From positions 1 to 64,000 of the forward strand of contig SVNW01000007.1 in assembly GCA_015066745.1 (NCBI GenBank): a DNA stretch of 64,000 bases, written 5' to 3'. A program made the position numbers and the translations under genes. The notes below the pieces were generated by a model that was given only the letters and a program-made list of their open reading frames with translations, made no database searches and had not been told where the DNA came from. This stretch comes from Ruminococcus sp. (GTDB taxonomy: Bacteria; Bacillota; Clostridia; Oscillospirales; Ruminococcaceae). Below are positions 15,328 through 23,567 of the stretch, one piece after another (the stretch's first letter is position 1; each line of letters starts with the position of its first letter).

Positions 15328-17826
15328 TTAACTTTCAGGAAACATTATATACTTATCAGAAAATTCTTCATATTTGTGACAGGTAAATAACAGTACCTGA
15401 TTGAGACGGCTGTATTCAGAAATAAATTCAAAACCTTTTTTGGCTCTTCCCGGATCATATTGTATAAATACGTCGTCAAGAAACAAAGGGATTTTATTTT
15501 GCGTTATCATATCAGCAATGGCAAGACGCAGTGAAAAATACGCCTGTTCAGCAGTTCCGGCACTCAGGTACTGCCACGTATGTATATTGCTGCTTTGGTC
15601 TTCTGTAGTGTTTATTTCAAGATTTTTAGAAACCAGTATTTCAGAATATTTTCCGTTTGTAAGATGTGAAAAAATTCTTTGTGTATGACTGTTAAGTTTC
15701 GGACCGAAAGTCTGTCTTATTTCATTTCCGGCTTCATCAAGTGCTTCCATTGCTGCCTTTACACTTTCTGCGTAAAGATCCATAGCGTTTATATTTGATT
15801 TTATCTCATCTATTTCGTTATGGATAACAGCAGGTGTTGCAGTCATACGATACTGAGAATTAATTTTTGTACGCAGTGAAGTTATTTCGTCATTTACTTT
15901 ATCAATATCTTTCTTTGCGTCTTCAAGGTTGTTTTCCAACGCATCAAGCTGTTCATCTGTAAGCAGTTTCGGACCTGATTTTCCTGTAAGAGTACTGAGC
16001 TTGTTCTTGAGAGAAGTCATCTTTGCCTGTATTGCTTCAGGAGAATCAGTTATAATATCTTCGTCATACTTTGAACTCAATATAGCTTTTGTTTTTTCAA
16101 TTTCAGACAGAACAGACTGGGCATGACTTATAGAATCTTCTATCTGGGCTATGTTTGAAACCGATCTATAATTTGCAAAGTAGGTCATGAGATTTATATT
16201 CAGAGTAGTAATCTCACTGCTCATAGAAGAAAGACTCATATTCAGTTTGTTTTGTTCAGCTATTTTTTGTTCATTCTGTGTTGTAAGTTTGTTGTTGTAT
16301 ATTTCAAGTTCATGTTTTTTCTGTTCGGTATTTGCGTATTCGTCGCCAAGGAGCAGAAGATTTTGTTTTGTGAGTTTTATTTTCTCATTGTATTCGTTTT
16401 TCATGCTTTCAAAATCAGCATAGATCTTTTCATAGTCAGGAGGTTGTTTTACAAGTTCCGGATTTTTTGCTTCCTTATTTTTTTTGGCTCTTTCGAGCAG
16501 TTTTGCCAGTACAAATATCATTCCGCATACAGGAGCTATGTTTATAAGTATCCACGGATCTTTCATAAGCAGTGCAAGTGCGCAAATAAAAACGGCGACA
16601 ACAGGCATTACATAATTTATAAGAACACTGTTGTTATGTGCTTCCATATCAGCAAGATATTCTTTGTATTTTTCTTCTTTTATTTGTGTTTCGACAAGCT
16701 TTTCCTGAAGTTCTTCAAGACTGGTGTGCAGATTTTCAAGTTCCTGTTCTGATTGCGCTATGTTTTCTTTTATTTCTTTCTTTTTATCGGAAAGACTGTC
16801 AAGATCTACGTAATTTTCCTGGATACGCTCTGCAAGGTGCATTTCTGATATCTCGTTTGCGAGTGTATTGAATTCGGATTTTTTTTCTGAATAGATATTT
16901 TTGAGCATATCAAGTCTTGAAAGCATATTACTGCATTCGTCGATAAATTCATCTGTTACAGTAAATCTTCCATGAGTTATACTTTGATTTAGTTCTTCAA
17001 GTTTTTCTTTGAGCTGGTCCTTTACTGCATTTTTTCTGTTTTGCGTTTCAAGGGAGTGAAGTTCGCGTATTATCCGTTGTTCACGTATTGCAGAGGCTAT
17101 CTTGTCATGATATTCTGTTTTTTTGTTAAGATGTTCGCAGAAAGAAGCGCATAATTCTTCATCGCTTAACTTTTGCTGTTCAACTGTTTCGGCTTCTGCG
17201 AGCTGCTCTGTTTTATCCGAGAGTAAAACAAGCATCTTATCAAGTTCGCCTGATTTACCGCTTTTTGAACGTAATTCTTCATATGATTTTTTGAGTCTTT
17301 TCTTTACTATTTCGTAAGAAACTGTTTCATCACATGAAGTAGCAAAGTTCATAAGTCTTTTTGAGATCTCATCTTCTTTTTCAGATGCATTTATAACTGA
17401 TGACATACCGCCGATAAATACACTCTTTTCAAATGCAGATGAACCAAGACCGAAAAACTGTTCGCCTACATCATATTTACAGCTTATAGGTTCGTTCATT
17501 CCGGTATCAAGATTCCATAGTGATATATTGTCACTCAGATTTGAACTGCCGAATTTTCTTTCAAGTCTGTAAGAGGTGTTCTGAAATTCAAATTCGATAA
17601 ATCCGGACATTTCAGAACCGTCCCATGGAGTATACTTTTTTCTCGGATTTTTACTGATATCTGAGGATTTTGTATTTGAACCGTAAAACATCATTTTGAT
17701 AAAATTCATAACGGTAGTTTTACCGGCTTCATTGTTACCATATATAATATTCATTCCGGGTTTGAGTGAAAGCCGGAAATCCTTCAGCTTACCGAAATTT
17801 TTAATATAGATGGTTTTTATTTTCAA
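15328..17826 (-). CDS. YhaN/SbcC-like AAA ATPase with membrane segments in the coiled coil
   Basis: The 832-residue protein begins MKIKTIYIKNFGKLKDF and has Walker A GNNEAGKTT at about 31-39. Long coiled coils fill about 180-390 and 470-700. An ABC-type signature (YLSAGTAEQAY) and Walker B (IPLFLDDVFIQYD) are near the C-terminus. Two hydrophobic helices at about 400-445 interrupt the coil, as in YhaN-type proteins. Relatives of SbcC/Rad50 work with an SbcD-like nuclease, but none lies beside this gene. The TTG at 17824-17826 is chosen because GAGGTGAT lies just upstream. It is first in a five-gene operon. Confidence 0.8.
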   Translation of the reverse strand: MKIKTIYIKNFGKLKDFRLSLKPGMNIIYGNNEAGKTTVMNFIKMMFYGSNTKSSDISKNPRKKYTPWDGSEMSGFIEFEFQNTSYRLERKFGSSNLSDNISLWNLDTGMNEPISCKYDVGEQFFGLGSSAFEKSVFIGGMSSVINASEKEDEISKRLMNFATSCDETVSYEIVKKRLKKSYEELRSKSGKSGELDKMLVLLSDKTEQLAEAETVEQQKLSDEELCASFCEHLNKKTEYHDKIASAIREQRIIRELHSLETQNRKNAVKDQLKEKLEELNQSITHGRFTVTDEFIDECSNMLSRLDMLKNIYSEKKSEFNTLANEISEMHLAERIQENYVDLDSLSDKKKEIKENIAQSEQELENLHTSLEELQEKLVETQIKEEKYKEYLADMEAHNNSVLINYVMPVVAVFICALALLMKDPWILINIAPVCGMIFVLAKLLERAKKNKEAKNPELVKQPPDYEKIYADFESMKNEYNEKIKLTKQNLLLLGDEYANTEQKKHELEIYNNKLTTQNEQKIAEQNKLNMSLSSMSSEITTLNINLMTYFANYRSVSNIAQIEDSISHAQSVLSEIEKTKAILSSKYDEDIITDSPEAIQAKMTSLKNKLSTLTGKSGPKLLTDEQLDALENNLEDAKKDIDKVNDEITSLRTKINSQYRMTATPAVIHNEIDEIKSNINAMDLYAESVKAAMEALDEAGNEIRQTFGPKLNSHTQRIFSHLTNGKYSEILVSKNLEINTTEDQSSNIHTWQYLSAGTAEQAYFSLRLAIADMITQNKIPLFLDDVFIQYDPGRAKKGFEFISEYSRLNQVLLFTCHKYEEFSDKYIMFPES

Positions 17827-17870
17827 GTGTATCACCTCGTAGCTACTAAAATTAGACTCATACATTATTA

Positions 17871-17899
17871 ATTGTACCACAAATGAATACAAAAAACAA
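17871..17899 (-). promoter_or_regulatory. Promoter of the YhaN-queH operon
   Basis: TTGTTT (17894-17899) and TACAAT (17871-17876) are 17 bp apart on the minus strand, about 45 bp before the TTG start. Confidence 0.6.
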
Positions 17900-17946
17900 A
17901 CTTAAAATATAGAATATATTGCCTTAAAATAACATTCGGTGTTCTG

Positions 17947-17975
17947 TTGATTTTTATATTGATATATGGTAAAAT
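17947..17975 (+). promoter_or_regulatory. Promoter of the SseB-like gene
   Basis: TTGATT (17947-17952) and TAAAAT (17970-17975) are 17 bp apart, about 50 bp before the ATG at 18025. It is divergent from the YhaN operon promoter. Confidence 0.65.
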
Positions 17976-18024
17976 TAATAGGAATGCAGAAAAACTGACA
18001 TTACTGATTAGGAGGGTAACGAAT

Positions 18025-18975
18025 ATGACAGATTCCAGAAAAGAAGAACTGATTAGAACCTTTATTGAAAATGATAACAATCAGTATCTTAACGAACTTA
18101 CTGTTCAGGAAATTATATTTGTTTATTTTAACATAAATAACAAATGGAAGGAAACAGACGGTTCGGATTATGAGCTTGAAAAGAAACGTACAGAGATTTT
18201 TCAGGCAATACTTATCAAAATGACTTCGGTTGAAACACTTTATGTTGCATATAATATAGCAACAAGATGTCCTCATATTGATGAAGAGGGAAGTGCATGG
18301 GTATTTTCTGAGGAAAGTTTTGCTAATGAAGCGAAGGAGCACTATATGTCACGTTTTATAGCGCTTGACATCAAAAAAATCTCCAAAGATGAATACATAG
18401 AAGAATTTTGTGAGTTTGTAAGAAGCGGAATAAAAACAATTCTCGTTGATAACGGTCACTACAACACAAGAGTGCATGTGAGCGATCTTATGATAACAGA
18501 TACTTCTGACGGAGTTATAGAACAGGAAAATCCGGGTCTGAAGTTTGCTATGACCTGTTTTTTTCAGAACTGTTTTACAAAGTTTACTTTTGAACACAAG
18601 CAGGAGTTTTTGAAAGAACTTGAAGGAAATATGATGAGAGAAATTGCTTCGGCTAAGTTACTTGTTCCTGTTCGCATGAAGAACAGAGAACACGTAAATG
18701 ACGGTCAGACTGTAGAGATAAATACTTCTGAACCGGTAGAAATACCAACTCTTACAAACGAAAAAGAAAAGCTTAACTTTATGCCTGCATTCACAGACTG
18801 GGCAGAATTTGTAAAAGTTTATTCAAAAGATGAATGGAATGCAGTTATAATGGATTATACACAGTTTGTAAAAGCTTCAGCTAATTGTGACGGTGTGATG
18901 ATAAATCCTGCCGGAATGCCGTTAAGAATTTCTGAGGAGAACGTAAAGAGAATCGAAGAATTTTTAAAAAAATAA
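18025..18975 (+). CDS. SseB-domain protein of unknown function
   Basis: The 316-residue cytoplasmic protein has an acidic helical N-terminal two-thirds with no recognised domain. A C-terminal segment of about 80 residues (MPAFTDWAEFVKVY to GVMINPAGMPLRI) resembles the SseB N-terminal fold. SseB-like domains occur in many Firmicutes with unknown roles. GGAGGG lies 8 nt before the ATG at 18025; an upstream in-frame ATG at 17947 would fall in the promoter. The radical SAM gene follows after about 20 nt. Confidence 0.7.
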   Translation: MTDSRKEELIRTFIENDNNQYLNELTVQEIIFVYFNINNKWKETDGSDYELEKKRTEIFQAILIKMTSVETLYVAYNIATRCPHIDEEGSAWVFSEESFANEAKEHYMSRFIALDIKKISKDEYIEEFCEFVRSGIKTILVDNGHYNTRVHVSDLMITDTSDGVIEQENPGLKFAMTCFFQNCFTKFTFEHKQEFLKELEGNMMREIASAKLLVPVRMKNREHVNDGQTVEINTSEPVEIPTLTNEKEKLNFMPAFTDWAEFVKVYSKDEWNAVIMDYTQFVKASANCDGVMINPAGMPLRISEENVKRIEEFLKK

Positions 18976-18994
18976 TTATGAAAGAAGAATGAAA

Positions 18995-19597
18995 ATGGCT
19001 GATATTGTTTACACATACGAAAATAAGGTATATCTTAATCTCACAAATGAATGTCCGTGCAGATGTAAGTTCTGTATAAGAAATAACGGCGATGCAGTAG
19101 GTGAGGCAACATCACTCTGGCATAAGAAACAGCCGACTCTCGAAGAAATAACAGAGGCTGTTGACACATTTGACTATAAGGGTGCTGATGAGGTTGTAGT
19201 ATGTGGATACGGTGAACCAACTTCAGAACCTGAAATACTGAAAGCAGTATGCAACCATATCAAAGAAAAATTTGGCTTTAAAATAAGACTCAACACAAAC
19301 GGTCTTGGAAATCTCATAAACAACAGGGATATTACAGAGGAAGTGTGTTCATGTATAGACAGTATTTCCATAAGTCTTAACGCTCCTACAGCAGAGAAGT
19401 ATAATGATATAACACAGCCTAAGTTTGGAATAATATCTTTTGAAGAAATGCTTTCTTTTGCACGTAATTGCAAGAAATATCTTGATGATGTGCGTTTTTC
19501 CGTTGTTGATGTTATTTCAAAGGAAGATATCGAGGATTGCAGGAAACTTGCTGAATCTATGGGTATTCCGCTCAGAGTCAGAGAATATACTCCATGA
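18995..19597 (+). CDS. TatD-associated radical SAM protein
   Basis: The 200-residue protein has an N-terminal CxxxCxxC cluster motif (CPCRCKFC, near residue 18), GYGEPTSEPEI for SAM binding and LNTNGLGN, and it ends at PLRVREYTP. It is shorter than a standard radical SAM enzyme and matches the family usually found beside or fused to TatD nucleases. No TatD gene is visible here. The substrate is unknown. The ATG at 18995 gives better spacing from AAAGAAG than the ATG at 18989. Confidence 0.85.
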   Translation: MADIVYTYENKVYLNLTNECPCRCKFCIRNNGDAVGEATSLWHKKQPTLEEITEAVDTFDYKGADEVVVCGYGEPTSEPEILKAVCNHIKEKFGFKIRLNTNGLGNLINNRDITEEVCSCIDSISISLNAPTAEKYNDITQPKFGIISFEEMLSFARNCKKYLDDVRFSVVDVISKEDIEDCRKLAESMGIPLRVREYTP

Positions 19598-19713
19598 TGA
19601 TCTTAATCAAAAATTAACTGAAAATTAACCGTTTTAACCATTTCATTTTCTAGGATTTTGTAGTATAATTGTATATGTGTACGCAATATAATAAGAAAAG
19701 GAGATGTTAAAAA

Positions 19714-21000
19714 TTGAAATTTAAATTTAACACCAAATATAATACAATTGCGTTTTATGCTGTTACAGTATTTGCAATATGCATGTTGCTTGTTCTTCTG
19801 TGTTTCAAACTTGAAACATTTATCGGCATCATGAGAAAGATATTTACAGCACTTGCTCCGGTAATATGGGGAATAATAATTGCATATCTTTTGTGGCCGC
19901 TTGTCAGAAAGATCGAAACATTTTTACAAAAGCGTGTTTTCAAGAAAAAACCCGAAAGTAAACTCAATCGTTCTTTAAGTATTCTTGTGGCATCTTTGAT
20001 AACATTTGCTGCGATCATTGCTCTTATTGCTGCTGCAGCACCTGAAATAGTGGAAAGTATTTCGGGGCTTTTCAATAATATGCCTGAATATTTGAATTCA
20101 CTCTATGATTATATACTCAATTTTATAAATAAAAATCCTGAAATCAGTGAACCTATGCAGGAATGGTTTGAAAACCAGTTTGAGAATATTGAAAATATGT
20201 TGCTCGACTGGGTTACAAATTTAAGACCTATGTTTGAAAAGTACCTTATAATGTTAAAAGATGGACTGTTCAGTTTTCTTATAGGTGTAAAAGACTTTTT
20301 CTTAGGTTATATAGTTTCTATTTACCTTCTTTTCAGCAAGGAGCATTTTATCGGTCAGATAAAGAAAATACTTTATGCTGTTATTCCTGATAAAGTTTAT
20401 AATACTCTTATGATCAAGGGTGCTCATGCAAACAGAATTTTCAGTGATTTTCTTATCGGAAAAGCTATAGATTCACTTATTATCGGAATGCTTTGCTTTA
20501 CTATACTAGTTATTTTTGGCATTCCTAATGCGATGCTTATAAGTTTCATTGTTGGTATTACAAATATGATTCCTTTCTTCGGACCTTTTATCGGTGCTAT
20601 TCCTTCGGCATTGCTTGTACTTCTTACAGCTCCGAAGAAAACTATAGTTTTTGTTGTGATTATTCTTGTTTTACAGCAGTTTGACGGAAATATACTTGGT
20701 CCGAAGATTCTTGGTAACAAGTTAAATCTTCCGACTTTCTGGATCATGTTTTCTATCTTTTTCTTCGGAAATCTTTTTGGCTTTGCAGGAATGCTTGCAG
20801 GTGTACCGATATTTGCGGTTATATATACACTTACAAAAGAATTTGTAGAAGAACGTATAAGAGTAAAAAAATTAAAATTGAAAGAAGAAGGTATCTGTCT
20901 TGCTGATTCGGACCTTAATATTGCAGATGAAGAAGTCTTTGCAGATGACGGCAAAATATTTGAAGAGGACGAGGTTTATAAAGAAGATGATACAGACTAA
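19714..21000 (+). CDS. AI-2E family transporter
   Basis: The 428-residue membrane protein has about eight hydrophobic segments, with the family block GIPNAMLISFIVGITNMIPF around residues 270-290 and FDGNILGPKILG near 330. The C-terminus is a long acidic tail (about 395-428). Despite the name, family members include autoinducer exporters and Na+/H+ antiporters, so the substrate is open. The start is TTG at 19714 with AAAAGGAGAT upstream. The next gene begins within its stop codon. Confidence 0.87.
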   Translation: MKFKFNTKYNTIAFYAVTVFAICMLLVLLCFKLETFIGIMRKIFTALAPVIWGIIIAYLLWPLVRKIETFLQKRVFKKKPESKLNRSLSILVASLITFAAIIALIAAAAPEIVESISGLFNNMPEYLNSLYDYILNFINKNPEISEPMQEWFENQFENIENMLLDWVTNLRPMFEKYLIMLKDGLFSFLIGVKDFFLGYIVSIYLLFSKEHFIGQIKKILYAVIPDKVYNTLMIKGAHANRIFSDFLIGKAIDSLIIGMLCFTILVIFGIPNAMLISFIVGITNMIPFFGPFIGAIPSALLVLLTAPKKTIVFVVIILVLQQFDGNILGPKILGNKLNLPTFWIMFSIFFFGNLFGFAGMLAGVPIFAVIYTLTKEFVEERIRVKKLKLKEEGICLADSDLNIADEEVFADDGKIFEEDEVYKEDDTD

Positions 21001-21944
21001 TGGATAATCTTATTTACAGTCTTAATGCGACTGTTCCTGTTTTTGCAATAATTTTTTTAGGCTGGGCGTTTAAAAAAAAGAATATTATAAATGATGAATT
21101 TGTTTCGGTAAACAATAAACTTGCTTTTAATGTACTTTTTCCGGTGTTACTTTTTAAGGACATTTCAGGTATGCGTTTGGAAGAAAGTTTTGACCTTAGG
21201 TTTTTTCTTACCTGCTTTATAATGACTGTTGCTTCAATTGCCTTAATAACTTTGTACACACTGTTATTTGTAAAAGAGAAAAGCATGAGAGGCAGTTTTA
21301 TACAGGGTTCATTCAGAAGCAGTGCCGCCATTCTCGGTGTATCCATGGCGGAAAACCTTTATGGCAGTGCCGGACTTGTTCCGGTTATGATCATAGCGGC
21401 AGTTCCTTTTTATAATTTTTATTCTGTTATAATTCTTACGCTTGGCAGCAGGCAGGAAGAAAAGAAAATCGATATGAAAAAGCTTATAATAAGCATAATA
21501 AAAAATCCTATGATCGTATCGATTTTTCTTGGAATACCATTTTCGATATTCAGTATAAATTTTCCCACAGTTATAGACAAGACTATAAACAGCCTTGCTT
21601 CGATCGCCACACCGCTTGCTTTACTTATAGTCGGTGCAGGATTTGATTCATCTGACGGATTTAAAGAGAAGATGAAACCGTGTGCAATAGCTTCATTTAT
21701 AAAGCTTGTGGTACAACCGGGTATATTTTTGCCGATAGCGGTTCTGATGGGATTTCGTGAGCAGGAGCTTATAGCTATACTTATAATGCTGGGGTCGCCT
21801 TCTACGGTGAGTGGATTTATAATGGCGAAAAGCATGAAAAATGACAGTGAACTTGCTTCGGGTATAGTTGTGGTTACGACAATACTTTCAGCATTTACTA
21901 TTACAGGTATGATATATATACTAAAATCATTTTCACTGATTTAA
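21000..21944 (+). CDS. AEC family permease (auxin efflux carrier type)
   Basis: The 314-residue protein has about ten hydrophobic segments in two halves, with the family features GWAFKKKNIINDE near the start, QGSFRSSAAILGVSMAENLYG in the middle and GSPSTVSGFIMAKSM near the end. AEC proteins move organic acids or amino-acid-like solutes. Its ATG shares one base with the stop of the AI-2E gene, so translation is coupled. Confidence 0.87.
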   Translation: MDNLIYSLNATVPVFAIIFLGWAFKKKNIINDEFVSVNNKLAFNVLFPVLLFKDISGMRLEESFDLRFFLTCFIMTVASIALITLYTLLFVKEKSMRGSFIQGSFRSSAAILGVSMAENLYGSAGLVPVMIIAAVPFYNFYSVIILTLGSRQEEKKIDMKKLIISIIKNPMIVSIFLGIPFSIFSINFPTVIDKTINSLASIATPLALLIVGAGFDSSDGFKEKMKPCAIASFIKLVVQPGIFLPIAVLMGFREQELIAILIMLGSPSTVSGFIMAKSMKNDSELASGIVVVTTILSAFTITGMIYILKSFSLI

Positions 21945-21967
21945 TTAGTTTGGGAGGACAAATAACG

Positions 21968-22273
21968 ATGATAAGACACATTGTTATGTTTACTTTACTT
22001 GAAGAGGCAAACGGAAAAACAAAAAAAGAAAATCTTGCAGAAGCAGTTGAAAAGGCAAAAGCGCTTAAAGATAAAGTTCCGTCACTTAGAAACTATAGTG
22101 TGGTTACAAATTATGAAAAAGCAGACCGGACTAATTATGACATAGCTTTGGTTTGTGATTTTGATGATATGAACGGACTCGATGAGTATCAGAACCACCC
22201 TGATCACAAAGCTTTTGGAGCGTTTCTTAAAAATATAAGAGACGGCAGAGCCTGCATTGATTTTGAGATATAA
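21968..22273 (+). CDS. Dabb (stress-responsive A/B barrel) domain protein
   Basis: The 101-residue protein has the Dabb pattern: MIRHIVMFTL at the start, then KVPSLRNYSVVTNY, YDIALVCDFDDMNGLDEYQ and HPDHKAFGAF. It is a dimeric ferredoxin-like barrel of uncertain function. GGAGG is well placed before the ATG at 21968. It is last in the AI-2E/AEC unit and is followed by a terminator. Confidence 0.88.
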   Translation: MIRHIVMFTLLEEANGKTKKENLAEAVEKAKALKDKVPSLRNYSVVTNYEKADRTNYDIALVCDFDDMNGLDEYQNHPDHKAFGAFLKNIRDGRACIDFEI

Positions 22274-22282
22274 ATAATATAT

Positions 22283-22322
22283 AACCGATGATCGCAGTTT
22301 TGTGGTCATCGGCTTTTTTATA
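22283..22322 (+). terminator. Terminator after the Dabb gene
   Basis: CCGATGA (22285-22291) pairs with TCATCGG (22306-22312), followed by a T7 run. Confidence 0.85.
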
Positions 22323-22341
22323 ATAAATTTTGATTTTCCCA

Positions 22342-22370
22342 TTGAATATTACTTATAGATAGTGTATAAT
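22342..22370 (+). promoter_or_regulatory. Promoter of the dockerin-CAP gene
   Basis: TTGAAT (22342-22347) and TATAAT (22365-22370) are 17 bp apart. Confidence 0.65.
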
Positions 22371-22446
22371 TATATTAATAAAGCATAATAATTTCTTGAT
22401 TTTAAATGATTTTTTATGAATATTTACGATGTTAGGGGTGGGTAAT

Positions 22447-23520
22447 ATGAAGATAAAGTTTAAGAATACAATATACAGGATAACAGGGATATTTACAGCT
22501 TTTATAATAATGATGGCTACAGTGAATATTGCAGAGGCAGACAGTGGTATATTGAAAGCAGATCTTAACGTTGATGGTGCTGTTACAGCGTCAGATCTTG
22601 TGTGTATGGTTTATCATCTTACCGGAGTACGCATTCTTGAAGGACAAGGGAAAGTAAACGCAGATATAAGCGGAGACAATACTGTTAATATGATAGACAT
22701 GATATTGTTAAAAGAGTTTATCATAGATGAGTATATAAAAGGTTCTGAGACAACTACACCTGCACCGCCACCGCCTTCGGAATCGGAAACAGGTATATTA
22801 TCGGTTGATGGAACAGAACTTCCGCTTGGTGTTCCGGTTGATAGTATGGTCGGAATTCTTGGTGAGCCGGAAATAACGTTTGAGGAGATTTATATCAGGT
22901 ATACCATAACATATCATATATATGAAGAAGGCCGTGAAAATACGATCATTGCGATTTCAGATGATAATACGGTAGTGGGGTATTATACAACGGTTTCATC
23001 GTATACAAATGACAGCAAAGCAATAGTGACGGAGTACAGGGATACATATCAGGACAATATACTTTATGCTATACTTGCACTCTATCCTGAGTATTCGCTT
23101 AATGCTTCGATATTAAAAGACCCCTATGATTTATCAGTGTTTAATAAAATAAATTTTTATATTATGAATGCTATCAGAAAAATAAATGGACTGCCACTTT
23201 TTACATGGTCTGCAACCGCGTCATATACTGCACAAAGTCACAGCAGAGATATGGCAGAGAAAAATTATTTTTCACATACCAGCATAGATGGCAGGACATT
23301 GGGAAAAAGATTGACATTGGCAGGAATCGGCTGGATGAGTTGTGCGGAAAATATCAACGCAGGATACTGGAGTACTTTTGAGTCAGCTGACAGCTGGTAC
23401 AATTCAAGTGGTGGACATCGCAATGCTATACTTGGTTCGTATAAATTTATCGGAGTTGGTTTTGCGTATGATGAAAACTCTGATTATGGAATATACGGAA
23501 CACAGGATTATTACAGTTAA
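22447..23520 (+). CDS. Secreted dockerin protein with CAP (SCP-like) domain
   Basis: The 357-residue protein has a signal peptide (about 1-31) and a dockerin at about 38-98 (ADLNVDGAVTASDLVCM and ADISGDNTVNMIDMIL). A T/P-rich linker (TTTPAPPPPSE) follows, then a CAP-associated N-terminal domain (about 115-195) and a CAP domain (about 240-357). The CAP pocket residues are present: His in QSHSRDM, SHTS, Glu in CAENI, and His in GGHRNAIL. The role of bacterial CAP proteins is unclear. The dockerin implies attachment to a cohesin. The ATG at 22447 gives a normal signal peptide; an ATG at 22429 is less likely. Confidence 0.85.
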   Translation: MKIKFKNTIYRITGIFTAFIIMMATVNIAEADSGILKADLNVDGAVTASDLVCMVYHLTGVRILEGQGKVNADISGDNTVNMIDMILLKEFIIDEYIKGSETTTPAPPPPSESETGILSVDGTELPLGVPVDSMVGILGEPEITFEEIYIRYTITYHIYEEGRENTIIAISDDNTVVGYYTTVSSYTNDSKAIVTEYRDTYQDNILYAILALYPEYSLNASILKDPYDLSVFNKINFYIMNAIRKINGLPLFTWSATASYTAQSHSRDMAEKNYFSHTSIDGRTLGKRLTLAGIGWMSCAENINAGYWSTFESADSWYNSSGGHRNAILGSYKFIGVGFAYDENSDYGIYGTQDYYS

Positions 23521-23524
23521 TAAC

Positions 23525-23563
23525 AAAAAGACGACTTACCTTGATGGAAGTCGTCTTTTTTTA
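23525..23563. terminator. Bidirectional terminator
   Basis: AAAGACGACTT and AAGTCGTCTTT form an 11-bp stem flanked by A- and T-runs, shared by the convergent CAP and ABC exporter genes. Confidence 0.9.
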
Positions 23564-23567
23564 TTTA

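Noticed and set aside
20424-20954. Minus-strand 176-codon open frame
   Set aside because: It is a shadow of the AI-2E transporter gene, which has clear family motifs on the plus strand.
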